A DNA stretch of 64,000 nt from Brachypodius melanocephalos. Taxonomy: Eukaryota; Chordata; Aves; Passeriformes; Pycnonotidae. The notes under the pieces were generated by a model. The model had not been told where the DNA came from. It searched no databases and saw only the letters and a list, made by a program, of their open reading frames with translations. The position numbers were made by a program, and so were the translations under genes. The DNA lies in the NCBI GenBank assembly GCA_013398615.1, contig VZSR01001479.1, positions 18,066,717-18,130,716 of the forward strand, written 5' to 3'. Below, in pieces: positions 36,926 through 48,170 of the stretch (the first letter of the stretch is position 1; the number at the start of each line of letters is the position of its first letter).

Positions 36926-39900
36926 CCTTCCCTCTCTCGGGGTCTCTGGAGAGGAGCTTGGCTGGCAGGGGGGAGAGCAGGGACAGCATCCCTTGGAGCT
37001 GGGCCGGTGGGGTTGGTGGGGCCGCGGCGTTCAGCAGCATCCAGGAGTTCTCTTTGCCCCCCTGGGAGAGGGACCCCTCTCCGAGCATCCTGGAGCTGGC
37101 ACGGCAGAGCCTGCGGTGGGCAGTGCTCAAGTCCGAGAGGGCTTTTGTTTTTCTGACATCCCACTGAGGCAGTGGCCATTTCCAGGTCATGCTGACAGAT
37201 CCAGGACCACAGTTTTGGCCCTTCACACTGCCAAGATTACAGTGGTGACATTAAACAAATTCCCAAATGGCCAGCTGGCCTCACTCTGCCCAGTCTCCCA
37301 TTACAGGCAAATTTCATTATGTCTGAAGCTAAATAGATTCCTCATTTGGCACTTATTTATTTTTTTAAAAACTCACTTAAAGCCCATTGCAGTGTCTCAG
37401 GCCCTTGATTAGCCTGCAGCACGGTGTCCTAATGCACACTTAGCATTAGCCTTTGGAAGTGCCACAGAGCATGGCAAGTCCCCAAAGGCCAGGTGAGATC
37501 CGTGGTGTTAGCCAGACTCAGGATCACCTGCCTGGACTACAGGTAACAGCGTTAAGGTCAGCACACCTGCAGCACAACTGGCAATATTCAGGATGCTGCT
37601 GCAATGACGTAAGAGCTGCCTCAATTAATGGGCAGGCAGAGCTTCAGTGCAGATGCGATCTTGGCTGGGGCATAACCACCCTCAGAAATAATTCATCCTG
37701 CTCTTACAAACTCTCCAGTAAGCACAGTGTTTACAGTTGTTCCCTTTCTTGGATCTCTGTAATGCTGGTAGGAGCATCAGTCAAAGGTCACCAGTTTCCA
37801 CACAGCTTTTCTTTTTTGGTCTCTCTGGGATTTGGTGTGAATGAAAAGAGCAAAAAATCTTTTATTTCCAGATCAAAACAGTTTCAGCTGAAGAAGGTTT
37901 GTAAGGCATGTTAGTAGCAGCATAATTTCATTGTGTGAGTAGATTTCTGTCAGTTCCTCCTGGGGAAGTGTGATTTCCTTTATTTTTTTTAAGAAGTTCT
38001 AGCATTGTTTACTTTTCAGTCTGATCTGGGTGTTAAATGGCAAAAACTGGGAATTTACTACATGGCTCTGTTTGTTGTATATCGTCTAATAAATCCTTTT
38101 TAGTATAGGTGACTGATGTGTATGTAGAGTGGGTGGGAAGGAGCGTGCATTAACAGTGTTCACTTGGTTTATTGACAGTGAATTACAGCGTTACCCCTTG
38201 GTTTAAATATGTGCTTAGCAAACCCGGCTCTGGAAACTGGCTTGGAGTCTCAGCTCTGGTTGGCAGTGAGGGAGAGCCTTCCCCTGGTGGTAAGGGCACC
38301 TGGCAGGTGTGTTCACCACACTGGCATGGTGAGAATGGATGTATTGGGAGCAGTGGCTCAGCGTCAGACCTGGCAATCCCAGGCATGGGATTGATTTGGA
38401 TGCTTCACAGCCTTGCTCCTGTTGGCTTCATAGTGGGCATGATGGAGTCAGCTGAGCTGACTTGCTTTGGGGCTCAGATCAAGGGAAAGCTTCTCAGCAG
38501 CCTGGGCAGCTCTGCCTCAGGACAGCTGTGTCTCCTGCCTTGACTCTTGGAGTCCATTCAGCAGCCCTGCTTATGCCATGGGTTACCTACCCTCTGAAAA
38601 TCAATCTGCTATCAGTAAACAGGCAATCAGATAATCTGCTGGAACAGACAGGAAATAATCCCAGGCCACCAATGCTGCACTGGTTCTCCCCAACAGCTGG
38701 CCTTTAATGATTGTTTCCAAAAGGTCAGGAAAGCCATCAGAAGCTCCAATCAGCTGTGATTGGCCTGAGGGACAAAATGATACAGATGTTTTTTGAATAG
38801 GACAAAGGACTGAGCAAGGAGAAAACAATTTTCCCAGTCACTTCTATTAATGCCACCTCATTTATTTCTAGCTGTATTTTGCCCTTCCACTGAAGTCCAC
38901 TGAGCACCAGCAGATGGGTCTCAGCTGGGTTAGTGTGCTGTGGAGAACCAGGTCTCTTCTCTTCCCCCCTGAAAGGTGGCCCATCATCATAGCACCTTCC
39001 TTAGGGCACAAGGACCTTTTCAGGGAAAGGACTCCAGTCCATCCTCACAGCTGCCTACCACTCATTCCTTCTCCTTCCACATCCACCCTTCATCAGATCA
39101 GGCTTCCCTTTTCTACAGTCTTTACCTTTGTCATCTGTACACTACTGCCTCCCAGGAAATACAGCTTTCCTGCCTTTGACACCCTTCATCCTGCTTTGGG
39201 CCAGAGAATGCCCTTCCACTGTCATCTCCACCCCTTCCTGACTGTCACTCTCAGGCCTCAGGTCCATTTGGCCTTTGGTGACATATTTGCAGCATGAATC
39301 ATTTGCTCCTCTCTTCTAGACCTCAGCATTTCACAGATCTCCTCTCTTCCCTATTTTGCAGGCCCTTCCTCAGATGCCTTTTGGAAGGGGAAGGAGCAGA
39401 GGGAGTAACACTGGCAAAGCCAGCTCCAAAGCTTTCAGGGAGAGGGCAAAGCTGACAGAAGCATCACCAGCTGGGAAGGCAGAGGTGAAAGAAGCAACCT
39501 TGGGCAGGGGAAGGAAGGTTTAAGATGGTTCATCTAGGGACCACTGTCTGGGTCACATCCCTCACAAAGGAGGAGCTGGTTGGGATCCAACCACCCTTCA
39601 GGTGAGGGATATGGTGGCCAAAGATACTACATGGCAGTTATCCTTCCACAGGATCCTTTGGTGGTGCAAGGCCACCACTGCCCTGAGATATCCTCTTGGT
39701 CTTGCAGGAAGGTGTTCTCACCTCTGACATTGCCATCCACCTCTGCCTCATGCTTCTTTTAGGTGTCCTGCAGCTCTGTTAATTCCAGTTAGCCCCAGGA
39801 AGCATCAGCATGGGTCTGTATGCCCGGGGGGATACTCACCAGACCTAGATGCTCTTGTGGAACCCAGAACTCAAGTGGATGATTCCTTCCTGCTGTCTCT

Positions 39901-40873
39901 TCTGCCTCTTTCAGACTGGCTGATTAGAGAACCATTAGGACTTCCAGGCAATAACCATGCACGTGAGATTCTGAGAGTGCTGGCCTTGAGGCTGGAATAG
40001 GAAACAGCAAATGGAAAACTTTGGTCTGGGAAAGCTCTGCAAAATTAACAGGACCAGGCATCCTTCCTTTTGCTCCAGGCTGGTTCTTTTAGCTCATATC
40101 TGCTTAGGCTCAGTGTGGTCTGAACAGGTCTGACCCATCTCATCAGCTAATGGATGTTTGGAAGGAGTTCAGCCAGAGAATAATGGAGAAAAGCAGGAAA
40201 AGAATACACTTATAATGTATTCATCTGCAAAGCATCTGTCTTTATAGAGTCATAAGAACAGGCATACTGGATCAAGCCAGCAGATAGCTGGTCCAAAACC
40301 CTATCTCTGACAGTGGCTAGAAGCAGACACCTGGAAAGGAGTAGAAAAACAATGCAAGTGTGTGTTCTTTCCTCCAGCACTCTCCCCACCTCCAGCTGTG
40401 TTCAGCTGCTCACACTGAGCCACATGACTTCTGTGTATTTCATCATCCTCAAAGGGTTTCTTTTCCATGGGCTTTTCTTAGAGTCTGCACAGACTCCTAG
40501 CATCCACAGCATCCTATGGCAAGGAATTCCCCAGTTCAAATGCTGTCTGTGTGAAGAACCCTTTGCTTTATGCCTAGCTCCTGCCAGCTTCCCCTATTAC
40601 TTTTATTGGAAAAGACAGTAAACAATCAATTCCTGTCCATCCTCTTCAACAGAGCTCTGAATTAACACCACGTTATTATCTCCTTATTGCATGTGGTGCC
40701 TAGAGACCTCTTTGCACAGGGCAGGGTATAAAGATGAGGCTGAGTAATAGTTGTTTGGCTGCAAAGTCCAGAGCAGAGGAGGCAGGCAAAGGGCAAGTGT
40801 GTAACAGGAGAGCAGTGTGAGCTGACCATTAATACTGCTAGCTTCTTTCTAAAGCTGCCTTTTTCTTTTGCAG
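36926..40873. other. Intergenic / possible 5' UTR intron of TCTE1
   Basis: No recognisable coding sequence. It contains a low-complexity, possibly conserved AT-rich block (about 37,300-37,450) and an old CR1 relic near 40.25-40.7 kb. If TCTE1 transcription starts in the upstream CpG island, this stretch would be its first intron, ending at the strong acceptor at 40,873. Confidence 0.45.
40245..40690 (-). mobile_element. Ancient amniote CR1-family relic (reverse orientation)
   Basis: The plus strand begins CATAAGAACAGGCATACTGG, continues with CTCTGACAGTGGC, and later has CATCCTATGGCAAGGAATTCC then TGTGTGAAGAACCCTTTGC. This block order is that of the old CR1 group common in turtles and crocodilians, in antisense. 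It is strongly diverged, which suggests insertion before modern birds radiated. Confidence 0.6.
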
Positions 40874-40947
40874 GTAACCACACAGTGGTGACTCTTAAGG
40901 AACTTTCCCCTTGCTTCTCCTGAAGGAAAAGTAGGTCCTGAGCAAGG
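40874..40947 (+). other. TCTE1: Probable 5' UTR segment of TCTE1
   Basis: A textbook acceptor (a long pyrimidine tract ending TTTTGCAG) ends at 40,873, 74 bp before the TCTE1 ATG. This suggests that the start codon lies in the second or a later exon of the transcript. Inferred from the splice-site pattern only. Confidence 0.45.
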
Positions 40948-43900
40948 ATGCAAGAGCCAGCAGCTGGTGACAAGAGCAGAGCCACTCCCTCACCACATCC
41001 ACCTCAGGCCAGCCTCACTGATGGCTCATTCTACACACGCCGCTGCATCACTGAGGATCCCAGTTGGTCCCTGGTCACTGTCCCACCCCTCACTGAGCTC
41101 TGCCTCCAGCACATCGTTCACAATTTCGAAAGTAAGTGGGAGCACATGCACATTTACTCTAGGACACATGGAGAGAGGGTCAGTCCCAGAGAGCAGAGGG
41201 TCAACAAGGCAGGCAGATGCATCTGAAAGGCAGTGTGGCACCCAGCCCTGCCAAAGGAACAGATGGGGAGAAATATCCCCTTGGGCAGCCAGTTAAACAA
41301 ACTGTTTAGTTGCTAAGTATGTATTTGTACACTTCAGGGATGGCTGTAGTCCTCTGGGCTGCAGTCCAGGATGTGACTCTGACCTTGTTCCATCAAATCA
41401 TCTTCCATCCATGCTCTTCTGGACTCACCTCAATCCCAACCGGGGCTGTGCAGTTGCTGTTTCCTGCTCTTGATTCATACAGACATTAGGGCAGCGCTCG
41501 AGGATGGAGCCCTGTTGTGCCGAGTGTTGTACAAAGAGATGGAGAATTGCTCTCTGCCCAGAGGAGCTTTCATCTCAGTGTCGTACTCACAGGCTCAGCC
41601 CTCCTCCATGGCTTTTGGTGGTGATGTGACAAGTTATATCCTCAGGCAGGGAATGTGCTTTTGAAGCAGGTGGACTGATGAAACACAGTGAAACAGAAGA
41701 AGCGTGTCTCATCTGAGAACTGACTGGGAAGGGGAAAAGAAGGGCCTACCTGTATTTTTGGCTGACTCAGTGAAGTGGCAGCAAAGACCAAAGACAGTTT
41801 TAAGGCTATGTCCACACTGGGACTGTAAGACAGTGCAGAGGAGCTCAGTGCTGCCTCATGCCAGGAGCTGATGGTACTTCAGGGACTGAGCTGGGACAGG
41901 CTTGCAGTCCTAGCAGCCTGATCAGTCAGTTTGATGCCAAATGCACTGGATCTGCATTGTGCACACATAAAAGCAATGTGCTCGTTTTCATGGGGAACCT
42001 CCTGCTGTTACCTGAGCTGTGAGGATGCCCACAGTGGGGTCTGAGTGAAGCTAGTCCAGCCCTGCCCAACCTCTGCTTGTGCTGTGGGACTTGGCAGAGA
42101 AGGCCACTGCAGTGTCAGCTGTGGGACACTGGAAAACTGACTCCAGGAAGAGGCTGTGGTAAAACTGTCAGCGTCCTTAGGAAGGGGAAATATAAAGCTA
42201 ACCCCACTTTGTGTTTGATAATCTGGTTTCCCATACACAGATACGTTTCTCCACTGATGATTTATGTTCAACACAACTGTGTACACATTAACCAAATATT
42301 CAAGGTGCGGGTACACGTGGCTTTTCTCTGGCATTTCTTGCCACAAAGAACTTCCACCAGAGAAGACAGCTAAGACTTAGGGCAAGCATTGGGAAAGAGA
42401 CTCAGGGGAAAGAGTATCTGGCAAAACAGAAGTTTTATTTTAAACAAGGCGAACCTAAAAGCTAGGAGTGTGCCTCAGCAAAAAGGAACAGGAATCAATT
42501 TAAGACCACTGCTTGAATTAAAATAAATAGGCACAAGGACCTGCATGAAAAGCACACAGTTGTTCTCAAATACTGGTCTTCAATATGCTTAGAAACCAAA
42601 AGGGAGAAAGTTCAGCAAATGGCAGGTCAAGATCTCCCATCACTGTAAGGCTGAATTAGTTCTCTTGGGAGCAGAATTCCTGCTCTGAATATAAACTGCA
42701 TTCAAACTAAGTTTAAATGGGGAGCTCAGTTTCTGGCGCAGTTCCCAAATATTATGAGAGTAAACCCAATTACACTGATGTTTCACTGTAAAAGCTAGAA
42801 ATCGTATATGGAAATGTACAAATAAATCCTACATGTCTTCTGCCAGCTTAGCTCTGTGCTCCAGCTTCTGGCAACCAAGGAGAGAGCCAGTATCAGCAGA
42901 GGGGAGGGCATGGGCTCACAGCTGGGGGCCTGGGCAGAACCATAGTGCCAGCAATTGTTCCTATGCCCAGACCAACATCTCATTCCTTTTATCTCTTCCA
43001 GATAACCCTATTTTGAACTATCTTCTGCCTGAGCATCAAAAAAAGGTGGTGGACAGGCTCTCCACCAGCCTTCCACTCACTGTGACTGCCAACATAGTAA
43101 GCCATGAGGACTACTGGAAGAGGTGCTGTATGGAGCGCTGGCAAGTGTGTGATGTCTCCAACTATGGAGACAGCTGGAAACGGATGTTCTTTGAACGTCA
43201 CCTGGAGAACACCCTGAAGTTTTTCATCCCTAACGCCACAGACCCCAGGGAGGTCCTAGACCTCATCCCGCTCTGCAAAGGCTACGTGCGGAAACTGGAG
43301 ATCGATCAGTTCCTGCCACCTTTGTGGGTGGATCAAAACAAGGAGAGCAGTGACCTCTCTGACACAGAGGACGATGCTGAACTTAGCGAGGTCTACACGC
43401 ATCACTATGACCTGAGAGATCTCATTAGTGATCTCCCTCACCTTCAAGAGCTTCATCTCACTTACGGTGTGAAGAGCTGTGGCATGAACTTTGAGTGGAG
43501 CCTCTTTAACTTCACTGAGCTGGACTGCTACAACTTGGCTGCTGCAGTGAAGATGTGCCGTAGCTTGAAAGTAATACACCCCAAACTGAACCCTACTCCC
43601 TCAGATAGATCTTCAAACTGCCTGTGGATAGAAATATAGGGACCAGTTTTGCTTGCTGGTAGCACCCTTCCTTATGTGAGTTACAGGCTCTGTCAGAGTG
43701 CAGAGATGTTAACCTGCTGGCCTCGTGCTGAGTATCTTGTTCTGCAAGGTCCTTGTTGGAATGGCTTGTCAAAGGATCAGTGAGAAAAATACTTGCTCCC
43801 ACAGAACTTGTTGCCTGTAGCATAAAGGGCAGCAGCACTCTACTGTTTTAACTCCTCATATAGTTCTGGGAGGGAGGAGAGGAAAAGTCCAGAGGGAGTT

Positions 43901-46900
43901 TTCATAAGGACTTTTTGGAAGTTTTGCTCAGTAAATGCATGCCAGCCTCTCCCAGAAGAGCAAAGACCCCCAAAAAGCATGGAGAAACACTCACACTTGC
44001 CTTAGGGCAATGAGGGATTTTCCTCCTAACCACTAACAGTATCTTCAGCTGTGTGGCAACTGCAGCACAGATACTCAGCCCCTCCAAAACATCAGTGGGC
44101 ACTGCTATCCAGAGTGGAGCCAGAGTAAGCTGGATGAACTCCCCACAGATTGGCATGCTTTGGGAAATATGGCTTCCAGAAGACAAATGACCTCTCTTGT
44201 GGCTATTAAGATGCCCTGGCCACACAGGACATTGTGCTGTGGTTACCACTGGTGCACATGTTCATTCAGACAGGTTTGATTGTGATCTGGGGTGGGTTCT
44301 ACTGCTAGTTGCTGCAGACCTTTAGACAGCTTTATCTTGGTTTAATTTAGCCCCCAGTTAGAGATCTTGTGCAGTCAGAGGAGAGGAGCAGGCATCTCCA
44401 GGAGACAAACCCTTTTTCCCTAGAACAGGCGTGGGACATCACTGTCATGCCCTGCTTGCTGGAAGTATCTGCCCACTAGGACAGCAACTACTTGAGTCTG
44501 CTAGCTAAAGGTGTCTGATATGAAGGGAGATGAATCCTGTCTGGTGGACCATAGGTTTAACCCTGTGATGATCTTGTACAGAGCTCAGTCCAAAGCACTG
44601 GCTGTTGTAGTGACTGTGGTTTTTATGCCCCCAGGTTTTCAAGCTGACACGAAGCAAAGTGGATGATGACAAGATCAAGATCCTGGCCCGTAGCTTGCAG
44701 CATCACCCTTGCTTGTTGGAGCTGGACTTGTCCCACAATCTCATCAGAGACCACGGGGCACAAGCTCTTGGCAAGCTGATCAGCCACAGCAAATTAGAAA
44801 CTCTCGATCTGTGTAACAATCAGATCTGTCACCTGGGGGCTCAGGCTCTTGCTCAAGGCCTGGCTGAGAGCTCCACCCTGGCCTCCCTGAATCTGCGCCT
44901 CAACTTCGTGGACGACAAAGGCGGGGAGGCGATTGGCCGTGCCCTGCTGACCAACACCAGCCTGAAGTCCCTCCATCTGGGCAGTAATAACCTGTCACAG
45001 CGAACCACTGCAGCGTTCTCCCAAGTCCTGGCTCAGAACACCACTCTGACCAGCATCAACTTCTCATGCAACCACCTGGGGCCGGTAAGAGAAGCCTCTT
45101 CTCCCTGCAGTGTGTGAGCCTGCATGGTGGCCTTGCAAAGCAGATGCTGAGCCTGTCTCAAAGCCACAGAGGCAAATGCATCCCTCATTTTGCATTCTTG
45201 CTATGATAACAATCAGTTGTGAGCAGGGAAGAGACTGTAGCAGATGTCAGGAAAGAAGAGGACACCTTCTCTGCATGAACATGCATTTACCTCTCTTGTT
45301 ACATCTAGCTCTGTTCATAGGGCTGAATCTGTCTTTGAGGCTTTGGGCTTTTGGGCAGAGAGGGATTTTCCCCCCAGGAAACTGAAAATCAGAAAGCATG
45401 GGAAAAACCACAGACGCTTCACACACGTGAGCGTAGTTAAAGATAGGCAGCATGAGATGAGGGTCTCATGCATATCCTCTGTGCTTTCGATCTGCTGTGC
45501 CATCTGTCACTCAGCAGCACTCAGATAGTGTAACCCTTCCCAGAATTTCTCCTGTCCATCACATGCTCAGAGGAGACTGATAGAAAATTGGCTTGGTTGT
45601 TGAGCTTCTTTAACTCACCCTGCGGCCCGGGAGCTGTGCGGTGGGTCAGGAGTCCCATGTCTGTGTGCTTGTAAGTGGCTCCTAAAACACAGGCTTACAT
45701 TTTCCAGACATAAGAGCATCCACAGATCTTGCTACATCCCTAAGAGCTGCAGCATGCAACATGCCCACAAACCAGACCGCTTCTCTTCTGCTGATTAAAA
45801 AGAGCTTTAGAAATCTGAAACTAGACAGCCAAAAGCAATCATGCTGGCTTTTAAACTTTCTGTGCTGCCTCAATTATTCTCACTGTCAAATAAAGAGACA
45901 GCAAGACCAGCTGTCCCTGCTGGCAGGAGTATTGGCATCAATGTGTTTGACAAGGGTTTTAAAAGGATTTGATGGCAGAAAACCTTTTGTGAGTTCTGAG
46001 TTTTATGGTCCCGGATGTGGAAAACCATTTGAGTTTAATGATACAAGCGAGCAAAGGTTGCAAAGAAGGATTTTTGTTTAGTAAATAGTAATCTCTCTGT
46101 GGTTAGCATTTTCCTTCTGATGAGCTCTCCTGTTACCCATTTGTGAAGTTCCACAGCAGCCCAAAAGGTGGCTGGTAGTATTATCTTTGGGAAGACTGGG
46201 AGTTTTGCTAGAGGTGCATTCAATTCTCACCTCTGTACCATATTAAAAAGAGACCTCTTCCCAGTCCTTTTTGCTCTGCCCTTTCTGGCAGAAGGGCTAA
46301 GAGGCAGGGTGTTGGGATGAGGGGACTATGTGGACAGAGGAGAAGGGGCAGGAGGTGTATTTGGTACCTGAAAGGGAAGAGCAACAGCAGAAAAAAGTTC
46401 AAATTGTCACATCCCTGAATACTTCAGTGCTGAATACTGAAGGCTTCATGTATGGGGGGAAGTGCCTCAGAGTGGGTTGCCTCCCTAAGGCTACATGACA
46501 TTTTCTGTCTCATGCAGGCTGGTCTTCAGTTACATGAGATATTCCCCTCAGGAAAGCCAACCCAGCCTGGGAAATGGCATCCAGACAGAAAACTGCCAGT
46601 TCTGGGGCTCTCAGCACTGCCAAGATGAGGAACAGCACTCTAATCCATTTGTCCCCAACCAGCAGTAAGCTGGGAACCAGGGGACAGGGGGGAGCAGACT
46701 CCTCTCAGGTTATCGTTGCCAGATGTGTTATTAACCAGCATGAGCTTGAGAAGTCCTGACATGGTACCCAGAGGGAGTCATTAGCATGTGTCATATCACA
46801 GAGAGGTGCATAAGGTTACACTCTTCCTCTGCACTTCTCCTGTGAGCAACATTTCAGACCCGGGTGGAGGCCTTTATCCCTCTTGGCACCATCTCATGGA

Positions 46901-47183
46901 CCTCCCACTGACAGCAGCAGAAGCAGCCCTGGGGAGGAGGGAAAAGGAGCAATACACTTCTGTTCTGGATGTCCTCCTTTAACCATCCCCTCTTGTCCTT
47001 TTGCAGGATGGTGGGAAGCAGCTGCTTGAAGGGCTGGCAAACAACAAGACTTTGACCGAGCTTGATCTCCGGCACACAGAGGTGGAGCAGGAGACTGATT
47101 TCCTCATTCACGAAATTGTGTGGGCCAATCGGGAAGCGGTGAGGGTGGGATCTCTGCAGAACCCCACCACAGAGCCCCTTTGA
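40948..47183 (+). CDS. TCTE1: TCTE1 (DRC5), nexin-dynein regulatory complex LRR protein
   Basis: TCTE1/DRC5 is a leucine-rich-repeat subunit of the nexin-dynein regulatory complex of motile cilia and sperm flagella; mouse mutants have immotile sperm. Four coding exons are seen: 40948-41131, 43002-43570, 44635-45084 and 47007-47183, all GT-AG with consistent phases, giving 459 residues (human about 501). The N-terminal 30 residues are variable. The conserved core begins at EDPSWSLVTVPPLTELC and continues with NPILNYLLPEHQ and SWKRMFFERHLENTLKFF. An acidic loop (SSDLSDTEDDAELSE) follows, then CGMNFEWSLF. From about residue 254 (KLTRSKVDDDK) there are at least five ribonuclease-inhibitor-type LRRs of about 28 residues, with the LxxLDLSxNxIxDxGAxAL pattern. 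The last exon (DGGKQLLEGLANNKTL...) closes the repeat array and ends ANREAVR...LQNP, alignable with the mammalian REAAR...LNP. The start was chosen as the only ATG upstream of the conserved core in an open frame with a good acceptor in front. Confidence 0.95.
41132..43001 (+). other. TCTE1: TCTE1 intron 1
   Basis: Intron with no recognisable embedded gene. Short ORFs here (for example near 41,470-41,664 and 42,077-42,373) look like chance. Confidence 0.7.
43571..44634 (+). other. TCTE1: TCTE1 intron 2
   Basis: Intron between the core domain and the leucine-rich-repeat exon. I see no repeat or RNA gene in it. Confidence 0.7.
45085..47006 (+). other. TCTE1: TCTE1 intron 3
   Basis: Intron interrupting the LRR array just after the CNHLGP repeat. 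No recognisable features inside. Confidence 0.7.
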
Positions 47184-47188
47184 ATAAA
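47183..47188 (+). terminator. TCTE1: TCTE1 polyadenylation signal overlapping the stop codon
   Basis: The sequence TGAATAAA joins the TGA stop (47181-47183) to an AATAAA hexamer sharing its last A. A GU-rich stretch (CTTTGGGTGTGC) lies about 25 bp downstream. If used, the 3' UTR is only about 20-30 nt. Confidence 0.65.
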
Positions 47189-48164
47189 GTGCTCCAGGGA
47201 GCAATGAGCTTTGGGTGTGCATTCTTGGGAACACTTTACTTCAGGGTCTCGGTTTTATCTGCTTTTATGAGAAACACTTGTGGCTGCCACCACAGCCTTT
47301 CCCAGACCCCCATCATCCAACATGTGACTTGAATGTGTGACAGACACTAGAGCTCAAGGCACTGTAGTGGCACCACAGAGCCCTCTCTCTCACTGCACCC
47401 TGAATCTCCCCTCTTGTGATGCTTGTATATGCTCCAGCAGCAGGCTTAGTTCAGACAACTGAATATTGTTTCACCTGTAAAGCAGCTAAGATGAAGTCTC
47501 TGCCACCTAAATGGTCTAGTCCAGACCTAACTTAAAGGTTTTGCTGAGGAGGATGTGAGAGACATAGAGGATTGAGGGAATGTTGCTTCTAGTTCCTCAG
47601 CAGCTTTTCCTGGCTATTGCTCTGCTCAATAATCTACTTGTATTTATAGTAAAATCTGTCTGGAGTCTGATATGGGTGGTGAAAAGTAAATAGAAATAAA
47701 TTCAACAAATCAAGAGGTCTCAGCACCATGGTTTCCTGCTTTGCATTGCTCTGCTTTTGTTCAGTGCTAGCTTGCTTTGCAAAGGTGAATTCTTTACAAC
47801 CACAGGCTTACCTTACCTAGTAGTGCTCTTCTGTGCAAACCTGTCCAAAACAATCTGTGTTTTGCATAACTTCAAGCTAGAGGGGTCCCTTCAGGACTGC
47901 TGGCCCACAAGTTTGAAAATAGTGCAATTTCCTTTTATTCTACAGGCTGTAGTCACCTGAGGATGGGACAAGGCACACGCTTGAGTGAGTTGGTCCATTG
48001 ACCACCCTGCTCAGGAGATACCAGGGAATTAAGCAAGTAGGTCGACTTCCATCCCCTCCCACCCTCTGGGCAATGCAGGAGCTTCCCATGCCTCCCAGCC
48101 CTGCCCAACACCGGTGCTCACAGACCCACTGCTGGCAACCACCTCAGTGAATCATCTGAAACTT

Positions 48165-48170
48165 TTATTA
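48165..48170 (-). terminator. Candidate distal minus-strand polyadenylation signal (AATAAA)
   Basis: Plus-strand TTTATT gives AATAAA on the minus strand, inside an AT-rich segment that includes TGTACAAACAGTATATCAC and resembles the conserved distal end of a long brain-type 3' UTR. A second hexamer cluster lies near 48,680-48,700. It may be the distal end of TMEM151B transcripts. The position may be off by one or two bases. Confidence 0.4.

Noticed and set aside
36216..37226. 336-codon minus-strand ORF across the CpG island
   Set aside because: It opens with GTG, is rich in Pro, Arg, Gly and Ala, and overlaps equally open frames on the other strand. Stop codons are rare in CpG-island DNA; no domain is recognisable.
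41470..41664. Possible extra exon in TCTE1 intron 1
   Set aside because: The 64-codon ORF has no counterpart in the TCTE1 family, and exons 1 and 2 join in phase without it.
43571..43639. Read-through of TCTE1 exon 2 to a stop at 43639
   Set aside because: The GTAATA donor at 43571 joins in phase to KLTRSKVDDDK in exon 3, as in other vertebrates; the read-through would delete the LRR array.
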